From Liopterus haemorrhoidalis (lineage: Eukaryota; Arthropoda; Insecta; Coleoptera; Dytiscidae), in assembly GCA_963971575.1 (NCBI GenBank), contig OZ020620.1, positions 36,223,992-36,287,991 of the forward strand: a DNA stretch of 64,000 nt, in the 5' to 3' direction. Positions 42,180 through 64,000 of this stretch are shown piece by piece. Made by a program: the position numbers and the translations under genes. The notes below the pieces were generated by a model, which ran no database searches, had not been told where the DNA came from, and worked only from the letters and a program-made list of their open reading frames with translations. Each line of letters starts with the position of its first letter. Position 1 is the first letter of the stretch.

Positions 42180-43309
42180 AAAACGTATTCGATTGGGAGT
42201 TCTGGCGCGCTCGCTAGTAAAACTCGACTTTTTTTGCTGCAAGAGAATTTTATGAGCTTCTTTTGATGCTCCCCAGAAAATAATAGCATAATTTTGGAAA
42301 TTTCGCAAAATAAACTGATCTTAATAATGAAGGTGAAATAAAGTACCTGAGCCTTTTTAGCATATAACATGATCTTGATAGCTTAGTATTGATATAATCA
42401 ATATGTGGAGACCAACGAAGATTTTGATGGATTAGTCCTAGAAATTTGAGTTGTTGGGATTGCTGGAGGGAATATGATTTTGGAACTCGTATTAATGGGC
42501 TACTAATTTGCGTATTTTGAAAACTGTGAAAATTTAGGAAGGTTGTTTTGGTTTTGTTCAAGAGAAATTTATTTTCTATGCACCATTGATTGAATACGTA
42601 ACATTGGTCATTAGCTCGTGTTTGAAGGTCTTGTGGATTAGGACAGGTAATCAAGAGCTTAGTGTCATCGGCATATTGGCAAAGTACTCCATTAGATAGA
42701 TGCTGAGGTAAATCATTCACAAATAGCAGAAATAACACAGGACCAAGGATCGAGCCCTGTGGAACACCTGAAAGGGAACCACGAGTAGCCGATTTAGAGT
42801 TTTTCGATGTTATTGACAAGAATTGATCTCGATAAATCGAAAAACATTCCAAGACTTAAGCTTTTATTATCTAAGGCTTGGTAAATACTCTGAATAAATG
42901 AATATATTGCTGTTACAGTCGATCTATTTTTAACAAAGCCATGTTGAGAATCTTCTAGAAATGAATATTTATTTAAAAAAGACATTAATCGGGTTAGGAA
43001 TAGTTTCTCAAATATTTTGGATAAACAACTTTGAACCGCAACTGGCCTATAATTGTCTATTAATGTTTTGGAACCATTTTTAAAAACTGGAATTATTTTT
43101 GAGCACTTAAGTGCACTGGGAAATAATCCACTATTAAAACAAATGTTAACAATCGCTGTTAAAGGCTTCACAATGTAGTCTACACAATTTAATAATAAAT
43201 TGCACGGTATTTCATCGACACCAACTGAAGTTGTTTTACCAACATCTAATATAATTTGGATATAATTTGGAATGGATGTCCTACGATGAATCACAGCACC
43301 TTTTATATA
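42180..43309 (-). pseudogene. LINE reverse transcriptase fragment, interrupted by a mariner
   Basis: The minus strand encodes DEIPCNLLLNCVDYIVKPLT, KIIPVFKNGSKTLIDNYRPV, KIFEKLFLTRL, QHGFVKNRSTV and FFDLS. After a frameshift with loss of the segment normally joining these parts come LSGVPQGSILGPVLFLLFVN, CQYADDTKLL, FLGLIHQNLRWSPHI and a thumb fragment decaying near 42180. These are RT domains 1-7 of a jockey/CR1-type element. At its 5' side the frame runs straight into the TA-flanked end of the mariner at 43310. It has no usable frame. Confidence 0.85.
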
Positions 43310-43593
43310 GGGGTACCCATAAGTAATCAATTATTTCAGTGACAACAAAAAAAAAACGTATATATTTACATTTCATTTTATCTTGAGTCAATTATGTAAT
43401 CTCCGTCGTTATCTAAGACCTTTTGACATCTTTCTAGTATCTGGTAGTTTTTATCCCATGTTCATAAAATTCCGTTTCCTTTGAAGAAAAATATATTTCT
43501 AGGTAAGCTCGCACGTCAATTATGCCACCACAGCCCCACCATACGCACAATAACACCTTCTTTAAAGTGAGGGATGGTTTAGGAGTGGGTACG

Positions 43594-43896
43594 CAGGGCC
43601 GGCTCAGAAGTCGGGACTTCGGGGATTTTTCCCGAGGCCCCGCGCTTAAAGGGGCCCCGCGCTTTCATATTTCTAATAATTATTAGTAGCTAGGGCAAGT
43701 TTTTGACACCAAATGCAACGTTTTTTACAAGAGTAAGTAAGGAAAACTATAATAAACAAAATTAAACTTAAAATTGATAAATTTATGTTCATGTATCATT
43801 TCTTCCTTTTTGGGAAGGGGCCCCGCATATGATATTTTCCCGAGGCCCCGCATATAATATTTTCCCGGGGCCCCGCAAAACCCACAGCCGGCACTG
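43594..43896. mobile_element. 303-bp hAT MITE with GGCCCCGC repeats
   Basis: Ends CAGGGCCGGCT and AGCCGGCACTG are inverted. Exact 8-bp TGGGTACG (43586-43593, 43897-43904) flanks it. GAGGCCCCGC words repeat near both ends (43635-43660; 43818-43877). It interrupts the mariner transposase. Confidence 0.9.
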
Positions 43897-44331
43897 TGGG
43901 TACGGCTAGTTGTTTTGGAGAAAGACATTGATTGGTGCGCTTTTTGTTGTTGTACAAGACCCATTTCTCGTCACCAGTGACAATCCTTCGTAAAAACGGA
44001 ACACTTTGTTGTCTGCACAATAGAGATGTGCAAATTGTACGCCGTTGTTCTTTATTCATCTCCGACAATTGATGTGGAACCCATATACCCTGCCTGTAAA
44101 CCTTCCCGATTTCTTGAAGATGTCTTTGGACTGTTGACCAAGTAGCCTGAAGAGTGTTTGCTATTTCCTGGATACTCAGTTTGGGATCCGTTTCCACCAG
44201 TGATTTTAAAGCGTCATTATCAAACTCTACAGGGCGTCCACTTCGATTGCTATCAGACAAGTCAAAATCACCATTGGAAAATTTTCTAAACCAACGTTGG
44301 CACTTATTAACTTTCAATACGTCTCCATATA

Positions 44332-44384
44332 CCGTCTCCATACTCCATATACCGTCTCCATACTCCATATACCGTCTCCATATA
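44332..44384. repeat. 20-bp tandem units at the LINE 5' junction
   Basis: CCGTCTCCATACTCCATATA is repeated twice (44332-44351, 44352-44371), followed by a partial unit. The unit closely resembles the adjacent target sequence ACGTCTCCATATAC (44320-44332) of the mariner, so it looks like target DNA copied repeatedly when the LINE 5' end was joined. Confidence 0.75.
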
Positions 44385-46266
44385 CCGTTTACCGTAAAGC
44401 AATATCTGCAGCTAAGATTGAAGCCAATTCAAAATTTATTAATAATTCGAATAATATTCAGAAAGCTACATGGAAAATTATTAATAAACGCAGAAATAAT
44501 ACTGAAAATCACCTTAAAGAAACCATTATTACCCCCAACCAGTTTAATGAGCACTTTACAAACATAGCCAAAGAACTTATAAATAAAGTCCCTATATGTA
44601 ACATAACACCGGATTCATTTTTGTCGAGTAACACACATAATACAATTTTTTCTTTTGAATCTGTCAGTGAATTCACGATTAGAGATATTGTTAATTCTTT
44701 AAAGAATAGCAATACTCTTGACTTGAATGGACTGTCAGTAGAAATTCTAAAACGTGTAAAAGATTCCATCATTTCACCTCTTACAAGGATAATAAACGCC
44801 TGCATTATGAACAACTGTTTTCCCGATGCTCTTAAAGTTGCCAAAGTTTTGCCTATATTCAAGAAGGGTGATGTTGATGATGTCAGCAATTACCGACCCA
44901 TATCCATTTTGCCAGTGTTTTCTAAGATTTTTGAAAAGGTGCTATACAATCACATTGTGCAATATTTTACCTGCAATAATTTATTCTCAAACAGTCAGTA
45001 TGGTTTTCGGAGTAACAGGAGTACTATAGATGTAGTTATGGATTTTGTCACGTATGTCTTGGATGCGTTGGAATCTGGGAAATACTGCCTCAGTATTTTT
45101 CTTGATTTAAGCAAGGCTTTCGACTGTATATCTCACGATATTTTGCTAAGCAAACTATCTTTTTATGGTTTCGACGACATGAGCCGTGCCTTGCTTAAAT
45201 CATATTTATCAAACCGTAAACAGCTTACCCAATTTAACAGTAGCACTTCCCAGTATCTTCCATTGCATTTTGGAGTGCCTCAAGGTTCAGTTCTGGGACC
45301 GCTACTGTTTCTAATATTTGTAAACGACTTGCCTCTCTCTACAAATGCCAAAACAATACTCTACGCTGACGATACAACAGTATTAGATTGTAAACATGAT
45401 TTAGATTCTCTTGTTAAGGATAATGTCTCTCTGGTGAACAGTGTAAACTCTTGGCTTGCCTGTAATAAGCTAAGTCTAAATAAAGAAAAAATTCAGTCTC
45501 TACTGCTGAGCACCAGGAGACATAATATTGCCAATCCCCCCTCCATAAAATTTCTTGGTATCCACGTTGATCCTCATCTTCGTTGGGATCAACACGTACA
45601 TATAATAAGCTGTAAACTACGCTCAACTGTGTATCTGATAAGGAATCTAAAGCATGAAGTCAGCTCAGATGTTGTTTTAAAAGCCTATTTTTCCCTCTTT
45701 CAGTCCCACCTAACCTATGGGTTAATAATCTGGGGACATTCACCTGCAGCAAACAGAATTTTTGCATTACAACGAAAAGTTGTAAGAATAATTGCCGGTG
45801 CTCCTTTCCGAGCGGATTGTCGAGATCTTTTTGTGAAACTCAAAATAATGTCTTTGCCTTCATTATTTATTTATCATTGTTTATTATTTATACGCAAAAA
45901 TTTAACGAATTACAGTACATTTGGTGAGACACATGATCACAACACTCGCAGTAAAAATAATATCCGCGGTAAATTTTTGCGTCTAAATAAATCAAGAAAT
46001 TGCTCAAATTATTTTGCTGTTAAATTATATAATCTCTTGCCTGAGGGACTCTGTACACTACCACTAGACAAATTCAAATTTAAACTTAAGAACGTACTAA
46101 CAAATAATCCAATCTATGTCATTGATGAGTTTGAAAATGTCAGCTTTGATTAAATTTTAAATTTTATAAACATTGTATTATTGATATTATGTATATTTGA
46201 CTGACTAAAAACATTTTTTGTAATTGTAATTTGGTCAATAAATATTATTATTATTATTATTATTAT
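44333..46266 (+). mobile_element. 5'-truncated LINE with open reverse transcriptase frame
   Basis: An uninterrupted frame ends at 46153 and encodes an almost complete RT: IVNSLKNSNTLDLNGLS, VLPIFKKGDVDDVSNYRPIS, KIFEKVLYNHI, SQYGFRSNRSTIDVV, FLDLSKAFDCISHDILL, FGVPQGSVLGPLLFLIFVND, ILYADDTTVL, SIKFLGIHVDPHLRWDQHVH and NTRSKNNIRG. All RT motifs, including YADD, are intact. Homology starts near 44395; the endonuclease half is missing, so it is a dead-on-arrival copy, but a young one. It ends in an ATT microsatellite. TATAC on both sides (44328-44332, 46267-46271) is the likely target duplication. A related fragment is at 63655. Confidence 0.9.
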
Positions 46267-46270
46267 TATA
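46242..46270 (+). repeat. ATT microsatellite, LINE 3' tail
   Basis: About nine ATT units follow the LINE 3' untranslated region and end at the target duplication, as in LINE clades that end in short tandem repeats instead of poly(A). Confidence 0.85.
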
Positions 46271-46778
46271 CATCACAAATATTCTTGGTTGCAACCGTTG
46301 CATTAAAACCCGATCGAAAATGAAACAGCATGCAATGACGTAAATGTTCCACAGTTGGTTGATTGTCCGCCATTTTACACCGGTGTAATAAAAACGTTTG
46401 AATTTAGTTGTCACAAAAGTCAAGACCACGTGTTGTAATATTGCGCAATAAAACACGTCTTTATACAATCACGCTCTGAATTAGACTAAAGGAAATATTC
46501 CACACTAATAATAATTGATTACTTATGGGTACCCCTAATATATATAGAGATATACTCACTGCAAGTTTATGGAAATAGGTATACTTTATTTATTTAACAT
46601 AAAAAATTACAATAATAAGTAGAAAATTAATAAAAACCTCCATCAACATTTAATTACATATCAACAATTACCTATATATAACAATTACTTATTTTGTCCC
46701 TGCACAGTTGTTCTGATACCGAAATAAAATGGCAATATCATACACCAATCCTTCTTATACGTATAATAAATTGAATAA

Positions 46779-59251
<12,473 letters not shown>

Positions 59252-59983
59252 CTACAAGAAAGAAATAATTGGTTTGGTTGAAAAAATGAGTTCTGGAAAC
59301 ATTAGATAAACAAAGCGGGATTTGGAGTAGGATGTTGTTATTGCAGCAGTAGTTTTTATTTCTCTGAAAGTTGTTATCGTGTGGCCGTTTTAAAGGGTGC
59401 GTTTTATTGTGTCAATTCTGGTTTCGGTTTAATCAGAATACGCGCTATGTTGAGACAATATTCTCATTCTACTCATTCGAGGATTTGAGGTCGAAAGACT
59501 GGAATGAATAAGTGTGGTGGCATTGAATAGTAATATTTGAATGCAGTTGTTTTCATTTGGTTTTTAAATGTATTGGAATTAAATCTTGGTATTACTGATT
59601 CAAAATAAATTTCACTTTTAGGTATTTTCTCATTTATGCCCTAAAATAAATATATACCTATATGATTTTAATATAGTATTGTTTTATTTATTAATTTATT
59701 TATTTCACGTTTCAAACTCAAGTCAAACATATGTTTATCAAAGAAGAATTGATCCTTTTTTTATATTTTTCTACTCCTAATAAATAAAAAAAAAAAACAA
59801 AAATTTTTCAAATGGGACTCTTATTTTCGGACAGAGGGTGTATATGTTTTCCTCTTCTGCATTTATTATTTAGATTATCCATTTAAGGTGAAATATGTTC
59901 GTTATTTGTTCTACAACCATATGACTTAACCCCCATACATACTGCCTTGGAAAAATGTATGGAGCACCCATGCAGTTATAATA

Positions 59984-60899
59984 CAAGGTGTCTCAAAAGA
60001 AATTTTATATTTATTTAGCTTACTGCGTGAACGCAACGTATCCGAGGGGCGCGGGGGTTATGTCAATCGGTAGCCTGGCTCTTGGGAATTCAATCGCTAT
60101 GGAGCGTTTCTCGGGAGCAGATCGCGCGTTATGCGTGCGAGAGTTTTACAGAAACGGTGATTCGGCGACTGTAGCGCTTAGAAAATTCTGCAGTATTCGA
60201 GGTTTTCGCCACTTAAATGATGCGCCAAGCATTCCTCTCATTTGACATTGGGTTAAAAAGTTTGAAGAGACTGGTACAACGCTGGATAAATCAAAATCCG
60301 GGCGACCTAGGTCATCAAGAACGGTAGAAAACGTAGAGAATGTTAATCAGTCTGTTCGTGACGTCCCGAACCTTTCAATTCGGAAGCGCGCAAGTGCTTT
60401 AAATGTGCATAGATCATCATTACATCGCATTATGCACAAATACCTAAAGCTGCACCCCTACAAAATTCAATTGGTGCAAGAATTAAAGCCCCAAGATGCC
60501 AGTCCGAGGCTTAATTCTCAGGCAAATTGATCTCCCGGAGAGGTGACATAAATTGGCCTCCACGCAGTCCAGATTTAACCCCTATGGACTTTTTCCTATG
60601 GGGTTATCATAAATTTAAAGTTTATGCCAATAAACCGACTTCACTGGCGCATTTGAAAGAAAATATCCGTCACGAAATGGCAGCCATCCCTGAGTCCACC
60701 TGCCGAGACGTCATAAGTAATTTTACTGTTCGATTAAATGAGTGCCGAGAACGCGAGGGTCTACATTTAGACGATATTATTTTTAAGAAATAAATCCCCA
60801 AAAAGTGTATTTTAATAATAAATAAACATTTTTTCTATATACGGCTTACTTTTTTTTTAATCGATCCACTAAACATAAAATTTCTTTTGAGACACCTTG
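59984..60899 (+). pseudogene. Second Tc1/mariner-type transposon, 916 bp, internally deleted
   Basis: CAAGGTGTCTCAAAAGAAAT and its inverse bound the element, with TA on both sides. The transposase begins MERFSGADRALCVREFYRNG and DSATVALRKFC, continues after a stop with GRPRSSRTVENVENVNQSVR and SIRKRASALNVHRSSLHRIM, then skips most of the catalytic core to WPPRSPDLTPMDFFLWGY, KENIRHEMAAIPESTCRDVI and DDIIFKK (to about 60792). The final DDE-region motif is present and the middle is deleted. It is inserted in the left part of the Tc1-like relic. Confidence 0.85.
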
Positions 60900-62320
60900 T
60901 ATAACATCCAAATTTATGTACATTGTAACTTGTATATATTTGACAAAATATTTTTAAAATATCATTGACCCCCTCTAAAAGAGTTATGATAAATCTTGAA
61001 ATACAAATAAATATAGGCTCAGATCTGTTTTGTTTACATAAAAATAAACAAATAGGGCTTGGATCATTATTACACTTGCGTTTGAAGTGAACACTGTCTT
61101 TTTCATGTTTTATTGAATTCAAGTGAATATTTTTAATTATATTATGGCTAAAAAACGTTAACTCACTGTGGTAGAAAGGAGGCAAATTGTTTTGCTCCAT
61201 TCACAAGGACAGTCGCAGATAAAAATAAAAATGTGTTCAAGAAAAGCCGTGCAAATTACCATAAAAAAAAATTCCAAAAGACTGATACTTATGAAAATAG
61301 AACAAAAACCGGAAGAAAACGTGCAACTACTTCCAGAGGTGATCGTTTTATAAAGAGAAGTGCTCTTCGTATACGCTCAATTCGTCAAAAGAGCTGGCTG
61401 GTGATCAAAACAACTGTTGACCGAGCTACACAAAAAACTTGAGTGGACCAAAAGGCATTTAAAATGGACACCTGATAAATGAGCGAAAATCATTTGATAT
61501 GATGAGTTCAACATAGAAGTAAGCATTGTAATGGTTTAATGTACTTACGAATTTAACAGAAATATAAATTTCTAAGCAATTATTGCACTAACAATATAAA
61601 ATTCAATTTACGAAATTAAGATTTGTTTTTTTCTTTTGTGGATCAGCTTTTTGGACAACCTGGAGCCCTTTTTTTAAGACGTAGGTCGGGTGAAGCTTTT
61701 CATCCTGACTGCATCATTCCTACAGTCAAATTTGGTGGTGGTAGTCATGATCTGGGAGTGCATGTCCGCTAGTGGCTTAAGCGAAATTTTTCGTGTGAGG
61801 GACGCATTATTCTGCTCGTTATAATACTATGCTTAATGAAGTTTTGTAGCCATTAAAATTAAAATTATTTGATGAAGACAATCCAGAATATGCTTTTCAA
61901 CAAAATAATGCCCCCTGCCACAAAGCCAAAGTATCAAATGAATGGTTTTCCAAAAACAATGTGCCACTTTTTGCATGCCCTCTCAGTCACCAGATTTATC
62001 ACAAATTAAAAAATTTATGGTCGATTCTGATAACCAATGTGTCTCTTTACAAATACAAATCAAAAGAAGAATTGAAGAAAAATAGGTACTATTCTACTTT
62101 AGCAAACCCACCTTACTGCGCATGCGTGCAGTGTTGGCAATAGTAAAATGTAATATATCAATTTTAATAATTTAAATTTAATATCAATTTATTAAATGAG
62201 TTTATTTATAAGAAATAAGTAATATTCCCTTAATTTCTACTGTGATTAGAGTTTTAATATATAAATGTAGTTTAAATTTAATTTAATATTATTTATTTTC
62301 ACTTTTTTCTGTTGTAGTTA

Positions 62321-62727
62321 CAGTCTGTTTCAAACGCTTAGGCGGAACTAAATGGGAATTTCGTTCTTTTAGGTTGTCACGACAAGGGACCTTGCTTGGG
62401 TTATTTCATTTTTCACGTTGCAATGTCAAAATTTAAAATTACAACAATGAAACCATGGAAACGAATTACCTATGTTAAAATTAAATTATTTTTTTAATAT
62501 ATTTTAATGACAAAAAAATTAATAAATGGGAAATTTGTATTAAGAATGACACAAAAAATCAAAATATAAAGAAAATGACAATTTAAAATGATATTAACCT
62601 TAACAAAAAATGTGTATTGTAAGTATGATTTACAAAGCTTAAACAAAACGGTCGAAAAGCACGATTTAAACGATGAAAGTAACTAGATTGCAAAATTTAG
62701 TTCCGCTTAACCGTTTGGAACAGACTG
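62321..62727. mobile_element. 407-bp Tc1-type MITE, copy 3
   Basis: TA-flanked, CAGTCTGTTTCAAACGC to GTTTGGAACAGACTG, exactly 407 bp, in the same orientation as the other copies. It sits within the GG-ended element, itself within the Tc1-like relic. Confidence 0.92.
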
Positions 62728-62841
62728 TATTTATTATGCATTGTATCGATATTTAAAAAATTTTCAATTCAGGTGGACAATGAACTGGCCCTCTGCACCA
62801 CCATGTTATAAACGTATGCACAATGATACACAATTTGAATT

Positions 62842-63215
62842 AGGCTAATATGGGGGGAAAATTAAGTACTGTGTACCTAAAAACAAGGTAATTAGGTTAG
62901 GTTTAGTTAGTAAAAATCTAGGACAACAGAAGCCGAAAAACACAAAGTAACCATAAAGGAGTTCGTGTGAAAAAAAAATATATATATAAAGAATGTATAC
63001 ACTTTACAAAATATAACAACAACAAGATAAAGGTATAACTACTGAATTACATCCTACACCGCACAAACGTTTTTTACACAAACTTTTTTAAGCTTACTTT
63101 GAGCTTTTCGGCTTCTGCTGTCTTAGACTTTTACTAACTAAACCTAACCTAATCACCCAGTTTTTAGGTGCACTAAATTATGTTCCCCCTTTTTTAATCT
63201 TTAATCGGCTGTGAA
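62842..63215. mobile_element. Inverted-repeat element with about 80-bp arms
   Basis: The left arm (GGCTAATATGGGGGGAAAAT, ACCTAAAAACAAGGT, TTAGGTTAGGTTTAGTTAGT, CAACAGAAGCCGAAAA) is repeated inverted on the right (CTTTTCGGCTTCTGCTGTC, ACTAAACCTAACCTAA, TTTTTAGGTGCAC, TGTTCCCCC). The core is A+T-rich with a short TATATA run. The right end is diverged, so the last bases are uncertain. One arm of a second copy is at 12395-12518. Confidence 0.72.
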
Positions 63216-63654
63216 TGTAATATTATTATTTATTCTTATTATAAAATACCGGAATATTAATTTAATTAGATTTATTTAACTGAAAGTTAAGCATTATTAT
63301 ACAAATAATTTTAATTCTATTTTGATTTTAGTTTAAATTTACTTGTTTTAATTTTACTATAGTTGGCAACATTGTCTAGTGGGTTTGCTAAAGTAGAATA
63401 GTGCCGAAAAATATTGTTGACGAATGGTTCAATGTACAATCCGGTATACGTAAAAAACTTGTGGACAGTATGCCTAAAAGGGTACGTGCGTTAATTAAAT
63501 CACGAGGAGGTACCACAAAATATTAATAATTTTGATTAAAGTTGTCATTAAAAGCTGTATGTATTATTTTATTTATCATTTTTCCTGTAATAATCCTAAA
63601 ATTCATTAAAACGTAGGGCGCTCCATACATTTGTCCAAGGCTGTATGTCATTCC

Positions 63655-64000
63655 ATGCATTAAATTTTTAGGAGTCCATATTGATCCTCATTTGATATGG
63701 GACCATCACGTTGCCCATATATGTGGGAAATTGTGCAAAACCATCTATCTTCTAAGAAACCTACAAAAATCAGTTACAAGGGATGTTTTATTAATTACGT
63801 ATTTTGCGTTATTTCAGTCGCACATAGCATACGCTCTTTTAGCATGGGGACACTCTGCCTCTGCTGAAAGAGTTTTTAGACTACAGAGGCGTGCAATAAG
63901 AGTGATGGGGAGTGCATCTTATAGAGCCGATTGTAGGTTACTCTTTAAAGAATTTAGAATCATGACACTACCATCACTTTTTATCTATCACTGTTTAGTA
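63655..64000 (+). pseudogene. LINE reverse transcriptase thumb fragment, runs off the edge
   Basis: The frame reads IKFLGVHIDPHLIWDHHVAH, LCKTIYLLRNLQ, ALFQSHIAYALLAWGHSASA and SYRADCRLLFKEFRIMTLPS. It is closely similar to residues after the YADD box in the LINE at 44333, hence the same clade. It starts abruptly right after the Tc1-like right end, so it is 5'-truncated, and continues past 64000. Confidence 0.85.

Larger units (their letters stand above)
43310..46535 (-). mobile_element. Mariner element carrying two later insertions
   Basis: Perfect inverted ends (GGGGTACCCATAAGTAATCA) with TA on each side bound the unit. Its transposase runs on the minus strand: the N-terminus at about 46395-46272 (ending NICDV), and the rest at about 44327-43905 and 43585-43330 (YGDVLKVNKCQRWFRKF, SGRPVEFDNDAL, IGKVYRQGIWVPHQLSE, IVTGDEKWVLYNNKKR, LKKVLLCVWWGCGGIID). 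The first catalytic Asp (in TGDEKW) is present, but the segment with the later acidic residues is deleted. A LINE (44333-46266) splits the N-terminus, and a hAT MITE (43594-43896) splits the catalytic part. Confidence 0.9.
62085..63405. mobile_element. 1.3-kb element with GG ends and 8-bp duplication
   Basis: GGTACTATTCTACTTTAGCA at the left and the inverse of GGCACTATTCTACTTTAGCA at the right agree over 26 of 27 bp. The exact 8-bp GAAAAATA flanks both sides (62077-62084, 63406-63413), and the Tc1 transposase resumes directly afterwards. GG termini with an 8-bp target recall Merlin-type elements, but no transposase survives to decide. It carries two nested elements. Confidence 0.82.
59938..63647 (+). 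pseudogene. Tc1-like transposon relic split by two large insertions
   Basis: CATACTGCCTTGGAAAAATG at the left pairs with the inverse of CATACAGCCTTGGACAAATG at the right. The left flank is TA, while the right flank reads TC, so one base has changed or the end was cut. The plus strand carries a decayed transposase: MAKKR, LTVVERRQIVLLHSQGQS (about 61144-61215), WTKRHLKWTPDK, RRRSGEAFHPDCIIPTVKFG with frameshifts, EDNPEYAFQQN-type motif, then after the 1.3-kb insertion VDEWFNVQSGIRKKLVDSMP and KRVRALIKSRGGTTKY ending near 63525. Order and motifs are those of Tc1. Confidence 0.82.

Noticed and set aside
43594..43896. CpG island or G+C-rich promoter
   Set aside because: The G+C-rich GGCCCCGC words are terminal motifs of a hAT MITE with an exact 8-bp duplication.
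44297..44395. N-terminus of the LINE protein at 44297
   Set aside because: These codons read through 20-bp tandem repeats and mariner sequence; real homology begins about 44395.
59281..59937. Missing N-terminal FAR exons
   Set aside because: No NADP-binding GxxGxxG or HVSTAY-like coding segment is visible on the minus strand up to 64000, so they lie outside.
62880..62930. Telomeric TTAGG repeat remnant
   Set aside because: TTAGGTTAGG occurs only once and within an inverted-repeat element arm; there is no tandem run.

Overview
This is a 64-kb window of an A+T-rich animal nuclear genome, most likely an insect. Genes have short exons, GT-AG introns of 66 bp to over 12 kb, and cellular proteins found in arthropods. 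Between and inside the genes lies a dense, layered population of DNA transposons, MITEs, foldback elements, LINE fragments and one tRNA-derived SINE. No bacterial operon, CRISPR array, rRNA gene or convincing functional tRNA gene is visible.

Four protein-coding loci are supported, all on the minus strand. (1) At the left edge are the first two coding exons (49-242, 347-491) of an acidic protein I cannot name. (2) From 37938 down to 11801 there is a complete nine-coding-exon MOSPD2 homologue (492 aa: CRAL-TRIO domain, MSP domain, C-terminal tail anchor). Its introns, up to 12.6 kb, hold most of the transposons of the left half. (3) From 41194 to 40399 there is a complete two-exon mitochondrial ribosomal protein S2. 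(4) From 59251 to 46779 there are the five last coding exons of a fatty acyl-CoA reductase, whose N-terminal exons must lie beyond the right edge.

The rest is mobile DNA. Many elements can be delimited to the base because both terminal inverted repeats and the target-site duplication are intact. They include TA-flanked Tc1/mariner-type MITEs (a 407-bp family present three times, a 298-bp family present three times), a pair of TTAA-flanked MITEs, 3-bp-TSD MITEs, 8-bp-TSD hAT-type elements, a SINE with a 13-bp duplication, and LINE reverse-transcriptase fragments at 13.4, 42.2, 44.3 and 63.7 kb. Several sites are nested two to four deep. At 43.3-46.5 kb a mariner sits in a LINE and itself holds a hAT MITE and another LINE. 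At 59.9-63.6 kb a Tc1-like element holds a second Tc1/mariner-type element and an 8-bp-TSD element, and the latter holds a 407-bp MITE. At 53.9-56.6 kb a 3-bp-TSD MITE holds an inverted-repeat element, which holds a 1.4-kb foldback.

I did not find a new defence or metabolic system. The most unusual things are the transposon stratigraphy with internal empty-site controls, a 3.2-kb long-terminal-inverted-repeat element filled with satellite-like arrays, large foldback elements, a ~1.1-kb repeat family carrying tRNA-like modules, and a tandem target-like repeat at a LINE 5' junction.
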